DNA of 64,000 nucleotides from Variovorax atrisoli 110B (GTDB lineage: Bacteria > Pseudomonadota > Gammaproteobacteria > Burkholderiales > Burkholderiaceae_C): positions 20,631-84,630 of the forward strand of contig NZ_KB907470.1 of the NCBI RefSeq assembly GCF_000382045.1. The letters are read 5' to 3'. The position numbers were made by a program, and so were the translations under genes. The notes beneath the pieces are model-generated. The model searched no databases and was not told the DNA's origin. It worked only from the letters and a program-made list of their open reading frames with translations. Shown in pieces: positions 41,892 to 50,632 of this stretch. Numbering within the stretch: position 1 is the first letter of the stretch; every line of letters begins with the position of its first letter.

Positions 41892-43310
41892 ATGAACGAC
41901 AACGCCCAGCCCGTCGCGGCCTCGGAAGGCGCCTCCAGGCGCATCGCGCTCACGGTGGCGGCCGCCTTCTTCATGGAGACGCTGGACGCCACCGTCATCG
42001 TCACGGCGCTGCCGGCGATCGGGGCGGCCTTCGGCATCGGTGCGCTGGACGCGAGCCTGGGCGTGACGGTCTACCTGATCGCGATGGCCGCGCTGGTGCC
42101 GGCCGCTGGCTGGTGCGCGGGCCGCTTCGGCGCGCGACGGGTGTTCGCGCTGGCGGTCGGGGCCTTCACCCTCGCCTCGCTGGCCTGCGGGCTCGCGCCG
42201 AGTTTCGAATTCTTCGTCGCGGCGCGCGTGCTGCAGGGCACGGCCGCGGCCTTCATGTCGCCGGTGGGCCGGCTGGTGGTGCTGCGCGAAACGCCGAAGC
42301 ACCGGCTGATCGAGGCCATCGGCACCATCACCTGGCCGGCGCTCATCGCTCCGGTGATCGGGCCGCCGCTGGGCGGGCTGATCGCCACGCATGCGTCGTG
42401 GCGCTGGATCTTCCTGCTGAACGTGCCGCTGGGACTCGTCGGCCTGTGGCTGATCATGCGGCTCTTTCCACGCCGGGCCGACGCGGCGCCGGCGCGCTTC
42501 GACGCTGCCGGCTTCGTGCTCACCGCCATCGCGCTGGCCGCGCTGGTCGAAGGCCTCACGCGGCTGGGCGGGCCGCACCCGGGCTCGGCCTTCACGCTCG
42601 GCCTGCTGGCCGCAGGCGTGGCGGCCGCCATCGCCGCGGTGCGCCACGCGCGGCACGCGGCGGCGCCCCTGCTCGACCTTCGTGCGCTGGCGGTGCCAAC
42701 CTATGCGCTGGCCACGGCGACCGCGGGCTTCGTCTCGCGGGTCGCGATCAACGCCTCGCCCTTCCTGCTGCCGCTGATGTTCCAGATCGGCTTCGGCATG
42801 AGCGCTTTCCAGGCCGGCTCGATGCTGCTGGTCTACATGGCCGGCAACCTCGTGATGAAGAGCGCCACCACGGCGGTGCTGCGGCGCTTCGGCTTTCGCC
42901 GCGTGCTGACGGTGAACGGCGCGATCTGCGCCGCCACGCTCTTCGGCTGCGGGCTGCTGTCGCCGGGCGACCCGCTGCCGTGGATGTGCGTGCTGCTCTT
43001 CGTGGCGGGCATGGCGCGCTCGATGAACTTCACCGCCATCGGCACTCTGGCCTTCGCCGATGTGCCCGACGAGACCCGCGCGGGCGCCAGCACGCTCGGC
43101 ACCATGCTGCAGCAGGTGTCGCTCGCGCTCGGCGTGGCCCTGGGCGCGATGGTGCTCGGCGCCTCGCAGGCGTTGCGCGGCGCGCCCGCGGTGGAGCTCG
43201 CCGACTTTCGCCATGCCTGGTACGTGGTCGGCCTGCTGATGGCCATCGCGGCGCTGATGACGCTGCGGCTCGACCGCCATGCCGGCGTGGCGGTGTCGCG
43301 CAGGGCGTGA
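41892..43310 (+). CDS. MFS drug/metabolite exporter, DHA2-like
   Basis: A 472-residue major facilitator superfamily transporter. The first helix has F-M-E-T-L-D-A-T-V-I-V-T-A-L-P-A-I, the motif D-like pattern of the DHA2 multidrug family. Loop 2-3 carries G-R-F-G-A-R-R-V-F, and I-A-P-V-I-G-P-P-L-G-G corresponds to antiporter motif C. I estimate 12-14 membrane segments. It is divergent from dctA; the 248-base gap contains the dctA promoter and presumably its own. Substrate unknown; export of a drug or an acidic or aromatic metabolite is the usual annotation. The racemase-family gene follows 49 bases later in the same direction. Confidence 0.88.
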   Translation: MNDNAQPVAASEGASRRIALTVAAAFFMETLDATVIVTALPAIGAAFGIGALDASLGVTVYLIAMAALVPAAGWCAGRFGARRVFALAVGAFTLASLACGLAPSFEFFVAARVLQGTAAAFMSPVGRLVVLRETPKHRLIEAIGTITWPALIAPVIGPPLGGLIATHASWRWIFLLNVPLGLVGLWLIMRLFPRRADAAPARFDAAGFVLTAIALAALVEGLTRLGGPHPGSAFTLGLLAAGVAAAIAAVRHARHAAAPLLDLRALAVPTYALATATAGFVSRVAINASPFLLPLMFQIGFGMSAFQAGSMLLVYMAGNLVMKSATTAVLRRFGFRRVLTVNGAICAATLFGCGLLSPGDPLPWMCVLLFVAGMARSMNFTAIGTLAFADVPDETRAGASTLGTMLQQVSLALGVALGAMVLGASQALRGAPAVELADFRHAWYVVGLLMAIAALMTLRLDRHAGVAVSRRA

Positions 43311-43359
43311 GAACATCGTCCGACTCTTTTCTGCCACTTCGTTTCCGGAGACATCTTCC

Positions 43360-44070
43360 ATGCCATTGCACATCGGCATCGTCGGCTGCTCGGCCGAAGG
43401 CGCTGCGCTCTGCTATCGCACGCTGTGCGTCGAAGGCGCCAGCCACATGGGCCACGCCCATGCGCACCCCGAGGTCTCGATGCACACGCACTCGCTCGCG
43501 GCGTACGTGGACTGCCTGGACCGCGGCGACCTGAACGGCGTCGCGCAGCTGATGCTGTCCTCCGCAGGCAAGCTCGCCGCGGCTGGCGCCGACTTCTTGA
43601 TCTGCCCCGACAACACCATCCACCAGGCGATGCACCTGGTGCTTGCGCAGTCGCCGCGGCCCTGGCTCCACATCGCCGAGGTGGTTGCAGCCGAGGCGGT
43701 GTCGCGCGGCTTCCGCAGCGTGGGCGTGCTGGGCACGCACTGGCTGGTGAACAGCGAGGTCTACCCGCAGGCGCTGTCTGCAGCCGGGCTCGAAGCCGTG
43801 CGGCCAGACGCCGACGAGCGTGCGGAGATGGGCCGCATCATCATGGACGAGCTCGTGCGCGGCGTGATCAAGCCCGAGTCCACCGACGTGCTGCGGCGGA
43901 TGATCGACGGGCTGAAGGCGCGCGGCTGCGATGCCGTCGTGCTGGGCTGCACCGAGCTTCCGCTGGTGCTGGACGACGGCAACTCGTCGCTGCCGACGCT
44001 GGACTCGACCCGCCTGCTGTCGCGCGCCGCGCTGCGGCGCGCGACAGCTGCAGCGGCGGCGATCGCCTGA
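43360..44070 (+). CDS. Aspartate/glutamate racemase family protein
   Basis: A 236-residue cytoplasmic protein of the Asp/Glu racemase superfamily. It has I-G-I-V-G-C-S-A-E-G at the N terminus, C-P-D-N-T-I-H-Q at the position of the first active-site loop, and V-V-L-G-C-T-E-L-P-L at the second. The second catalytic Cys is present. At the first, the usual C-N-T is D-N-T with a Cys two residues earlier, so the two-base racemase mechanism may be altered. The ATG at 43360 has GGAG about 10 bases upstream; the frame is open from 43279 inside the MFS gene. It lies between an exporter and a thioesterase. The substrate cannot be called. Confidence 0.82.
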   Translation: MPLHIGIVGCSAEGAALCYRTLCVEGASHMGHAHAHPEVSMHTHSLAAYVDCLDRGDLNGVAQLMLSSAGKLAAAGADFLICPDNTIHQAMHLVLAQSPRPWLHIAEVVAAEAVSRGFRSVGVLGTHWLVNSEVYPQALSAAGLEAVRPDADERAEMGRIIMDELVRGVIKPESTDVLRRMIDGLKARGCDAVVLGCTELPLVLDDGNSSLPTLDSTRLLSRAALRRATAAAAAIA

Positions 44071-44117
44071 GCCTTCGCCTTCATTCGTTCCTCGACACCA
44101 CAAGCAAGGAGACGCTC

Positions 44118-44528
44118 ATGCCCGACATCGCCTCGATGCAGAAGCTGCTGGACACCATCTTCCCCGGCCTCATGGGCGTGAGGCTCACCGAACTCGCGCC
44201 CGAGCGCGTGGTCGCGCAGATGGAAGTCCGCCCCGACCTGTGCACCGCCGGCGGCATCCTCCATGGCGGCGCCTACATGGCCTTCGCGGACACGCTGGGC
44301 GCGGTCGGCACCATCGTCAACCTGCCCGAAGGCAAGCGCACGACGACGACCGATTCGAGCACCAAGTTCATCGCCGGAGCACGCGTGGGAACGACGGTCA
44401 CCGGCACCAGCGTGGCGCTGCACCGCGGGCGCACGACCCAGGTGTGGCAGACCACGATCGCCAATGCGGATGGAAAGCTCTGCGCAGTCGTCACCCAGAC
44501 TCAGCTGGTGCTCGACGCGGCAGCCTGA
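44118..44528 (+). CDS. PaaI-type hotdog thioesterase
   Basis: A 136-residue hotdog-fold acyl-CoA thioesterase. The family motif appears as I-L-H-G-G-A-Y-M-A-F-A-D-T, with the Gly pair and the acidic residue of PaaI-like enzymes, followed by T-T-D-S-S-T-K-F and W-Q-T-T-I on the central strands. AAGGAG precedes the ATG by 6 bases. It hydrolyses an aryl- or acyl-CoA, often as a housekeeping release function for phenylacetyl-CoA-like intermediates; no catabolic genes are nearby to fix the substrate. It follows the racemase-family gene by 47 bases and could share its transcript. Confidence 0.88.
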   Translation: MPDIASMQKLLDTIFPGLMGVRLTELAPERVVAQMEVRPDLCTAGGILHGGAYMAFADTLGAVGTIVNLPEGKRTTTTDSSTKFIAGARVGTTVTGTSVALHRGRTTQVWQTTIANADGKLCAVVTQTQLVLDAAA

Positions 44529-44568
44529 GCGTCGCTGCTGCTGCCCTGAGCGCTGATGAGAGCGGCCC

Positions 44569-44787
44569 TCAGGCCCGCTGCCGACGCCATCGCCCAAGCT
44601 CCGCCCGACCGAGCGGCGTGATGCGCAGGATCATGGCGGACCGCCTCAGGCGTTCACCCGGCTCGGGAAGCCTCGCCTCGATGAACCCGGCCGCCGCAAG
44701 GACGGCCGCGCAGTGGATATCGGCCTCCTCCAGGATGGCCAGCGGGAAAGACGCCTCCTCGATCCGACGCAGAAAGTCCATCGGCAT
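44569..44787 (-). CDS. Small hypothetical protein (72 aa)
   Basis: A short frame with an internal second ATG at 44781 and GAGG upstream at loose spacing. The product is Arg/Ala/Leu-rich with S-A-M-I-L-R-I-T-P-L-G-R-A-E-L-G-R-W near the end, similar to the last strand and helix of small winged-helix proteins. No family recognised. It faces the thioesterase gene tail to tail. Whether it is expressed cannot be judged from sequence alone. Confidence 0.5.
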   Translation of the reverse strand: MPMDFLRRIEEASFPLAILEEADIHCAAVLAAAGFIEARLPEPGERLRRSAMILRITPLGRAELGRWRRQRA

Positions 44788-44918
44788 TGCTGATGATCCT
44801 CGCAGGTGCGCGCTTGCTTGTTCTTTTAGCTATGGCTCGTCGTCGTGGCTCCCCGCGACGATTCTGCAGCGTGCGGCCCGCCCCACTGTAGGCGCGGGCC
44901 TGCCGCTACGATCAGCCG

Positions 44919-45170
44919 ATGACTACGCTGTACCTGCAGATGACCGAGAAGCTCTCCGCGCACTGGAGAGAGAACAACAACGCCTACCCCCGGAAGTTCG
45001 TGCTCAGCCCCGCACTGCGCGACCAGTATCTGCGCGACCTGTCGCTGATCACCATCCCTGGCGAACGCGACATGAGCGCGACGAAGCACATGGGAGTGCC
45101 CATCGAGATTGCTGAGAACACGCCGGGGGTGATGGTGGCGGCCGATGGGACGGAGGTGGCGCTGCAGTGA
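44919..45170 (+). CDS. Small hypothetical protein (83 aa)
   Basis: A short soluble protein with a varied, non-repetitive composition (W-R-E-N-N-N-A-Y-P-R-K-F-V-L-S-P, then G-V-P-I-E-I-A-E-N-T-P-G-V-M-V-A-A-D-G-T-E-V). That looks like a real fold rather than a GC-rich artefact. No signal peptide or membrane segment. I do not recognise the family. It stands alone, with only the small minus-strand frame and tRNA-Phe as neighbours. Confidence 0.62.
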   Translation: MTTLYLQMTEKLSAHWRENNNAYPRKFVLSPALRDQYLRDLSLITIPGERDMSATKHMGVPIEIAENTPGVMVAADGTEVALQ

Positions 45171-45250
45171 AGTGGTCGTCGGCCTGAAGGGCCGATGATG
45201 TGCCGATACGGGAGGCCGCACCGGATCGCGGCAAGACGGGCGCAAAGCAA

Positions 45251-45283
45251 AAGGCGCTACAACCTCGAGAGTTGTAGCGCCTT
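45251..45283 (-). terminator. Rho-independent terminator of tRNA-Phe
   Basis: A perfect 13-bp stem, AAGGCGCTACAAC / GTTGTAGCGCCTT, with a 7-base loop lies 8 bases after the tRNA. In the minus direction it is followed by TTTGCTTTGC. It should end the tRNA transcript. Confidence 0.85.
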
Positions 45284-45291
45284 GCTGAATA

Positions 45292-45367
45292 TGGTGGCCT
45301 GGGGCGGAATCGAACCACCGACACGCGGATTTTCAATCCGCTGCTCTACCAACTGAGCTACCGGGCC
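45292..45367 (-). tRNA. tRNA-Phe (GAA)
   Basis: A 76-base cloverleaf on the minus strand: acceptor GGCCCGG, D-arm with AGCTCAGTTGGTAGAGC, anticodon stem GCGGATT-GAA-AATCCGC, T-arm GGTTCGATTCC and an encoded CCA 3' end. The anticodon GAA reads Phe codons. A strong terminator follows immediately, and the response regulator gene on its 5' side ends 22 bases away. Confidence 0.97.
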
Positions 45368-45388
45368 GTTGCTGTGTGCAGCCTCAAA

Positions 45389-46090
45389 TTATACAGCGCT
45401 TCTGCGCCCTCTTGAAAGATCGACGCCAAGTTGTTTGAGTTTTCTGTAGAGATGGGTGCGTTCGAGGCCGGTTTTCTCGGCGACGCGGGTCATGGAACCG
45501 TTCTCCATCGCCAGGTGAAACTCGAAGTACGCCTTCTCGAAGCCGTCGCGCGCATCGCGCAGCGGACGGTCGAGATCGAAGCTCTGAGTGGACTGCGGGC
45601 CGGTGTCGGCCACCGGCACGGAGGCCAGCGAAGCCATCAGCAGGCTGTCGCCCGTCGTCGTGATGGCGGCTGCCTGGTTGCCGGTGATCGGTGCGGGCAC
45701 CACACCCGCTGCTGCGCGGCGCGCATTCTCGCGAGCCAGCCCCTGCTCCACCGCCTTGAGCAGCTTCTGCATGGTGATGGGCTTTTCGAGAAAGGCGAAT
45801 GCGCCGATGCGCGTGGCGTCGACTGCCGTATCGATCGTGGCGTGGCCGCTCATCATGATGACGGGCATGCTCAGCAGGCCCGCAGTGGACCACTCCTTGA
45901 GCAGCGTGACGCCGTCGGTGTCGGGCATCCAGATGTCGAGCAGCACGAGATCGGGACGTGCGCGCTGGCGTGCAGCGCGCGCTTCGGCCGCGTTCTCCGC
46001 GAGTTCCACGTTGTGGCCCTCGTCATTGAGAATTTCGAAGAGCAGGTCCCGGATGCCCAGCTCGTCATCGACCACGAGAATGTTTGCCAT
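45389..46090 (-). CDS. NtrX-like response regulator without AAA+ domain
   Basis: A 233-residue response regulator. The receiver has V-V-D-D-E, phospho-acceptor D52 in L-V-L-L-D-I-W-M-P-D-T-D-G, M-S-G-H-A-T and the Lys in F-L-E-K-P-I. The C terminus is a Fis-type helix-turn-helix (V-A-E-K-T-G-L-E-R-T-H-L-Y-R-K-L-K-Q-L). The sigma-54-interacting AAA+ domain of true NtrX is absent and replaced by an Ala/Thr-rich linker (about 125-185), so it cannot drive sigma-54 promoters directly. It is 89 bases downstream of the NtrY-like kinase, its clear partner. This short form is common in Burkholderiales at this locus, to my knowledge. Confidence 0.88.
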   Translation of the reverse strand: MANILVVDDELGIRDLLFEILNDEGHNVELAENAAEARAARQRARPDLVLLDIWMPDTDGVTLLKEWSTAGLLSMPVIMMSGHATIDTAVDATRIGAFAFLEKPITMQKLLKAVEQGLARENARRAAAGVVPAPITGNQAAAITTTGDSLLMASLASVPVADTGPQSTQSFDLDRPLRDARDGFEKAYFEFHLAMENGSMTRVAEKTGLERTHLYRKLKQLGVDLSRGRRSAV

Positions 46091-46179
46091 GAGTGCTGCT
46101 TGTTGTGTGCGCTGGTGTCCGCAATGGTATGTTGAGTCCGCTGGCCATCCATCGCCTGTGCGACGGTCATTCGTGCGGC

Positions 46180-48513
46180 TCAGGCGGCGGAAGACTTCGA
46201 CGAATCTTCGGTGTGAGCGGCCGCTGCCCGCGGCTCGCTTGCCAGCGCGAATGATAGCGAGACTTGTGCCCCTGCTACAGCCCCATCGACGACGCGGTTG
46301 GAAAGCTCGATGCGCGCGCCGTGCTCGTCGGCGATCTTCTTGACGACCGCGAGGCCCAAACCGGTACCTTTAGTTTTCGTGGTGACGTAGGGCTCGAATG
46401 CGCGCTTGAGGATGTTCTCGGCAAAGCCAGGTCCGCTGTCCTGCACGGTCAGGCGCACGCGCTGCCCCGAGTCGCCGAGCCGGGTGCGGATGGTGACTTC
46501 TCCCCGCTTGCCCGTGCCGCTGGCAGCGGCCTCGGCGGCGTCCTGCGCGTTTTGCAACAGGTTGTGTATGACCTGGCGGATCTGCTGCGCGTCGCCCTTG
46601 ATGGGCGGGCAGCGCTCGTCGAGCTCGGAGCGCAGCGTGATCGGAAGGTTCTCGGCGTTGTAGAGCTGGAGCACGTCGGTGAGCAAGGCGTTCAGGTCCA
46701 CCGGCTTGAGGTCGGCCGCGGGCAGGCGCGCGTAGTCACGGAATTCGTTCACGAGCCGCTTCATCGCATCGACCTGGTCGACGATGGTCTTCACCGACTT
46801 CACCAGCACCGCCTGCTCGGGCGGCTGGACCTTGCCCGACAGCTTCATCTCCAGCCGCTCGGCCGAGAGCTGGATGGGCGTGAGCGGGTTCTTGATCTCG
46901 TGCGCGAGCCGGCGCGCGACCTCGCCCCATGCCTGCGCACGCTGCGCAGAGACGATCTCGGAGATGTCGTCGAACACCAGCAGCCGTGCGGCGCCGGGCA
47001 GTTCCGCGCCGCGCGCGACGATGTTGATGGCGCCGTCCTGTTGCGGCAGGTCGACGCCGGAAGCGTGCAGCTCGAAGGCGTGCTGCCAGTGGTCGAGGCC
47101 GTGCTGGATGCGCTCGACGAGGAAGTCCTCGAACTGCTGCTGCACCTTCGCGCCGAACTCCGCCAGCCCCGGCACCTCGACGAGCGGCCGGCCCTCGTAG
47201 GCTGCGAGCGGCGCGCGCAGAACGCGCGTCGCGCCCGGGTTGGTGGACAGCACCGTACCCTTGGCATCGAGCACGATCACGCCCGAGGTCAGGTTGTCGA
47301 GGATGGTCTGCAGGTTGGCACGCGCCGCGTCGAGCTGGCCCATGGTCTTCTCGACGGCGCCGCGCGCGTCGGCCAGCTGCTGCGTCATGACGGCGAAGGA
47401 ACGCGTGAGGCCGCCTAGTTCGTCCTTGCCCTGGAGCACGGCGGTGGGACGCAGGTCGCCCGCCGCCACCTGCCGCACGCCCTCCGCAAGCACGAGCAGC
47501 GGCCTCGCGAGCTGGTTGCCGAACAGCACCGCCAGCAGCACCGCGCCGAACACTGCGAGGAACAGGCTCAGCGTGAGCGTGCCGATGTACATGCGGCGCA
47601 GGCCTTCGCGCGCGAGCGCCCGCTCCTGGTATTCGCGGTTGGCCTCCTGCACCGCCAGCGCGTTGGCGACCACCGCCGGCGGCAGCGGCCGCGTGACCTG
47701 CAGGTAGCGCGGCGCGGTGTCGAAGTCGAAGCCTGGCCGCTGCACCATCGCGAGCGCCCGCACGCTCGCGGCAGGCGGCGTCGCGCCCGGGGCGGTGTTT
47801 TCATCCAGCCCCTCGATGTGCGCGACGGCACGCTCGGGGCGCACCTGCCGAAACTGCTGCTGCGTCGGCCGCTCGGGGTTGAGCTGGAAGCGCGATGTGC
47901 CCGCGCTCGCCACGAGCTGCCCCGAGCCGGTCCAGAGGATCACATCGCTGGCTTCGAGCTGGTCGCGGATGCGCTCGAGCATCAGGCCGGCGCTGGCATC
48001 GGGCACCTGCGCCAGCTGCGCGCTGGCGCTGCGCGTCTTCACGGCGAGGTCGTCCGACAGCGAGTCGAGCGTGGCCCGCCCGAGGTTCAGGCCGGCGTCG
48101 AGAGCCCCTTCCACCTTGACGTCGAACCAGCTCTCGATCGAGCGCGCGACGAACTGGTACGACACCACATAGACCAGCGCCCCCGGCACCACCCCCACCA
48201 GCGCGAAGATGGCCGCGAGCTTGATGAGCAGCCGGCTGCCGAACTTGCCCTGCCTGAGACGCCGCAGCAGCCGGAAGGCCACCCAGCCGATCACCAGCAC
48301 CAGCAGCACCGCGACCACGACATTGATGCCGAAGAGGCGCACGTAGTAGCGCTCGTACAGCGCGCGGTTGTTGGTGGCCTGCGCCAGCAGGAACATCAGC
48401 ACGAGGCCGATGGCGGTGACCAGCGCGGCGCCGACGCCGATGGCCCAGCGCCGGGCCCGCGCGCGGCTCGCAGCCTGCGAGGCCGCCGTGCCGCTGCGCG
48501 CCGAAGTGCTCAC
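46180..48513 (-). CDS. NtrY-like sensor histidine kinase
   Basis: A 777-residue membrane kinase. Three N-terminal membrane helices (about 25-45, 63-83, 98-120), a periplasmic segment, and a further helix near 320 precede a HAMP domain (L-A-R-P-L-L-V-L-A-E-G-V-R-Q-V-A-A-G-D-L), a PAS domain (N-L-T-S-G-V-I-V-L-D) and the kinase core with A-H-E-I-K-N-P-L-T-P-I-Q (phospho-His), H-N-L-L-Q-N-A-Q-D-A and G-T-G-L-G-L-A-V-V-K-K-I. This is the NtrY arrangement. The start is GTG, overlapping the DUF4390 gene stop (GTGA), so translation is coupled. The role, for example nitrogen or envelope redox sensing as proposed for NtrY/NtrX, is not fixed by sequence. Confidence 0.9.
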   Translation of the reverse strand: MSTSARSGTAASQAASRARARRWAIGVGAALVTAIGLVLMFLLAQATNNRALYERYYVRLFGINVVVAVLLVLVIGWVAFRLLRRLRQGKFGSRLLIKLAAIFALVGVVPGALVYVVSYQFVARSIESWFDVKVEGALDAGLNLGRATLDSLSDDLAVKTRSASAQLAQVPDASAGLMLERIRDQLEASDVILWTGSGQLVASAGTSRFQLNPERPTQQQFRQVRPERAVAHIEGLDENTAPGATPPAASVRALAMVQRPGFDFDTAPRYLQVTRPLPPAVVANALAVQEANREYQERALAREGLRRMYIGTLTLSLFLAVFGAVLLAVLFGNQLARPLLVLAEGVRQVAAGDLRPTAVLQGKDELGGLTRSFAVMTQQLADARGAVEKTMGQLDAARANLQTILDNLTSGVIVLDAKGTVLSTNPGATRVLRAPLAAYEGRPLVEVPGLAEFGAKVQQQFEDFLVERIQHGLDHWQHAFELHASGVDLPQQDGAINIVARGAELPGAARLLVFDDISEIVSAQRAQAWGEVARRLAHEIKNPLTPIQLSAERLEMKLSGKVQPPEQAVLVKSVKTIVDQVDAMKRLVNEFRDYARLPAADLKPVDLNALLTDVLQLYNAENLPITLRSELDERCPPIKGDAQQIRQVIHNLLQNAQDAAEAAASGTGKRGEVTIRTRLGDSGQRVRLTVQDSGPGFAENILKRAFEPYVTTKTKGTGLGLAVVKKIADEHGARIELSNRVVDGAVAGAQVSLSFALASEPRAAAAHTEDSSKSSAA

Positions 48514-49193
48514 TTCTGCTTCTCCATCGGAAGCTTGGCCGTGCGCTCGACGGCGATGTTCCAGTCGGCCTGGCCGACCACGCCGATCTGGAACGGGCGC
48601 GGCAACTGCGAGGTGTCGAGCCTGAAGCGGAAGGTGACCTGGTGCTGCGGGTCGTCGCCGATCTCGGCGATGTCGCCCATGCGCAGCCGACCGACGCGCT
48701 TGATGGCGTCGAGCGCGTCGCCCAGGGTGTCGAAGTTCTGGTTCAGCGAGATGCCCAGGCCGGCCGCGCCGGTCATGGGCGCCGCCGACACGTTGAGCCG
48801 CCAGCGGCGCGTGAGCGGCTGGTAGGCCAGCCGCATGTGGCGCGTGACCTGCGCGACCTTGCGGTCGGTCCAGTACCAGCGCTCCTGGAAGAGCTCGGCC
48901 TCCGCCACGAAATAGATGGCGATGCCCTTGTCGAGCACCTCCTCGACCAGCGAGGGCAGCTCGAACTGCACGGCGGCGCTGAAGTAGACGCCGTCGTCAT
49001 CCTGCTCCAGCCGCATCTGGGTGATCGAAGCGCCGCTGCGCGCCTGGGCGGATGCCGGTGCGGGTAGGAACGACATCCAGATCGCCCAGATCCAGAGCAG
49101 GACGGGCAGCCACGGCACCAGCCGGCGCCGCCGCTCAACGCGGACGCTTTTCGAGCAGGGCGTAGAAGAAGCCGTCGTGGTCACCAGAGGCAT
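48510..49193 (-). CDS. DUF4390 secreted protein
   Basis: A predicted exported protein of 227 residues from the ATG at 49193. The Arg-rich run R-R-R-R-L before a Trp/Leu-rich hydrophobic core ending A-P-A-S-A-Q-A makes a good signal peptide. A later GTG at 49118 would remove the positive residues, so I prefer the upstream start even though it overlaps rsmB by 59 bases. The mature domain has D-D-G-V-Y-F-S-A-A-V-Q-F-E-L-P, E-R-W-Y-W-T-D-R-K-V and W-R-L-N-V-S-A-A-P of the DUF4390 family. Its function is unknown, but the conserved linkage with the downstream NtrY-like kinase suggests an envelope-sensing accessory role. Confidence 0.8.
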   Translation of the reverse strand: MPLVTTTASSTPCSKSVRVERRRRLVPWLPVLLWIWAIWMSFLPAPASAQARSGASITQMRLEQDDDGVYFSAAVQFELPSLVEEVLDKGIAIYFVAEAELFQERWYWTDRKVAQVTRHMRLAYQPLTRRWRLNVSAAPMTGAAGLGISLNQNFDTLGDALDAIKRVGRLRMGDIAEIGDDPQHQVTFRFRLDTSQLPRPFQIGVVGQADWNIAVERTAKLPMEKQK

Positions 49194-50583
49194 TGTCCGG
49201 GACGCCACGGGCATTCGATCCGCTTTGGGGCAGCAAATGGCCTGGCGATGGCAGCAATCGTGCGTTGGTGTTGTGTACAAGAAACGCATCAATTTGTTGC
49301 GAACCCTCTTCGCGGAACACGGAGCAAGTGCAGTAGAGAAGCCGCCCGCCGGGCCGCACCAGCGGCCACAAGGCCGCCAGGAGCGCGGCCTGCTGGGCGG
49401 CGAGCTGGGCCGTGTCGCTCTCGCGGCGCAGCCAGCGCACGTCGGGATGGCGCCGCACGATGCCCGAGGCGGTGCAGGGCGCGTCGAGCAGGATCGCGTC
49501 GAAGGGCATGCCGTCCCACCACTGGTCAGGCCGGCTGGCATCGGCGACGAGCACCTTGGCCTGCAGGCCGAGGCGCTCCAGGGTCTCGTCGATGCGGCGG
49601 CTGCGGGTGGCGTCGACCTCGAGAGCCGTGACGTCGAGGGCGCCGGGCTTCGCCGTCTCGAGCAGGTGCGCGGTCTTGCCGCCAGGCGCGGCGCAGGCGT
49701 CGAGCACGCGCAGCGGCTGCTGCGCCGCGTCCTGCAGCAGGCCGTCGAGCAGCAGCGGCGCAGCCATCTGCGCGGCGGCGTCCTGCACCGAGCAGGCACC
49801 GTCGGCAAAGCCGGGCAGTTGCTGCACGGGGCGGGCACGCGCCAGCTGCAGGCCGCTGGCACCGACGCGGGTCGCACCGAGGCCTGCGGCTTCGAGTTCG
49901 GTCAGGTACGAGGCGGCGGTCGTCCGGCGGGCGTTGACCCGCAGTGTCATCGGGGCCTGCGCGTTGTCGGCGGCAAGCACGCGCTGCCAGTCGCGAGGAT
50001 GGTCGCGCCTGAGGCGCTCGATCCACCAGCGCGGATGGTTCCACTGCGCGACGGGTTCGGTGTCGGTGGCGGCCACGAGTTCGTCGCGTTCGCGCAGGAA
50101 GCGCCGCAGGCAGGCGTTGATGAAGCTCGCCTGCGCCCGCGTGGCGGGATTGCGCTTGGCGGCCTCGACCGCCTGGTCCACCAGCGTGAAGGTCTCGTAG
50201 GGTGCGTGCGCCGCATCCCATGCAAGCGCCAGTGCGGTGCACAGCAGCGCATCGGGCAGGGGCGGCGGCGTGCGCTTGGCCAGATGGCGGCGCAGCGCCT
50301 CGGCACGGCCGAGCCAGCGCAGCACCTGGAAGCCGAGCGACTGCACGCCGGGCCGCAGCGCGGGCTCGACGGCTTCGAAGGCCACGGAGCCCGACGTGCC
50401 GGCGCGAATCGACGCCAGCGCCGTCGCAGTCAGTTGCAGCTGGCGCCAGAGCGGAGGTTGTTGCAGGGGCGGCGAGTCGCCGGGGCCTCTGCGGGAGGGG
50501 TCGGAAGGTAGTTCTGGCAAGTTGGGGGCGATGGTAACGGGCCGGCCAAAAGCCGGACTTCGTACATGGAAAGAGAACGACAC
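49135..50583 (-). CDS. rsmB: 16S rRNA (cytosine-967-C5)-methyltransferase RsmB
   Basis: RsmB methylates C967 of 16S rRNA. The N-terminal NusB-like RNA-binding domain (about 45-170; T-L-V-D-Q-A-V-E-A-A-K, A-S-F-I-N-A-C-L-R-R-F) is followed by the SAM methyltransferase domain: motif I D-A-C-A-A-P-G-G-K-T, motif IV D-A-P-C-T-A-S-G with the release Cys, and motif VI Y-C-T-C-S-V with the catalytic Cys. The GTG at 50583 makes a 482-residue protein with a longer than usual N terminus; a TTG about 20 codons later is an alternative start. The 3' end overlaps the DUF4390 gene. Confidence 0.92.
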   Translation of the reverse strand: MSFSFHVRSPAFGRPVTIAPNLPELPSDPSRRGPGDSPPLQQPPLWRQLQLTATALASIRAGTSGSVAFEAVEPALRPGVQSLGFQVLRWLGRAEALRRHLAKRTPPPLPDALLCTALALAWDAAHAPYETFTLVDQAVEAAKRNPATRAQASFINACLRRFLRERDELVAATDTEPVAQWNHPRWWIERLRRDHPRDWQRVLAADNAQAPMTLRVNARRTTAASYLTELEAAGLGATRVGASGLQLARARPVQQLPGFADGACSVQDAAAQMAAPLLLDGLLQDAAQQPLRVLDACAAPGGKTAHLLETAKPGALDVTALEVDATRSRRIDETLERLGLQAKVLVADASRPDQWWDGMPFDAILLDAPCTASGIVRRHPDVRWLRRESDTAQLAAQQAALLAALWPLVRPGGRLLYCTCSVFREEGSQQIDAFLVHNTNARLLPSPGHLLPQSGSNARGVPDNASGDHDGFFYALLEKRPR

Positions 50584-50632
50584 GAAATACCGCAGTGGCC
50601 GCGCACGGCCGCTGCCGACAGGTCGGCTCAGC

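Noticed and set aside
48510..49877. 455-codon frame extending the DUF4390 gene far into rsmB
   Set aside because: RsmB motifs are clear in the other frame. The signal peptide of the DUF4390 protein fixes its start close to 49193.
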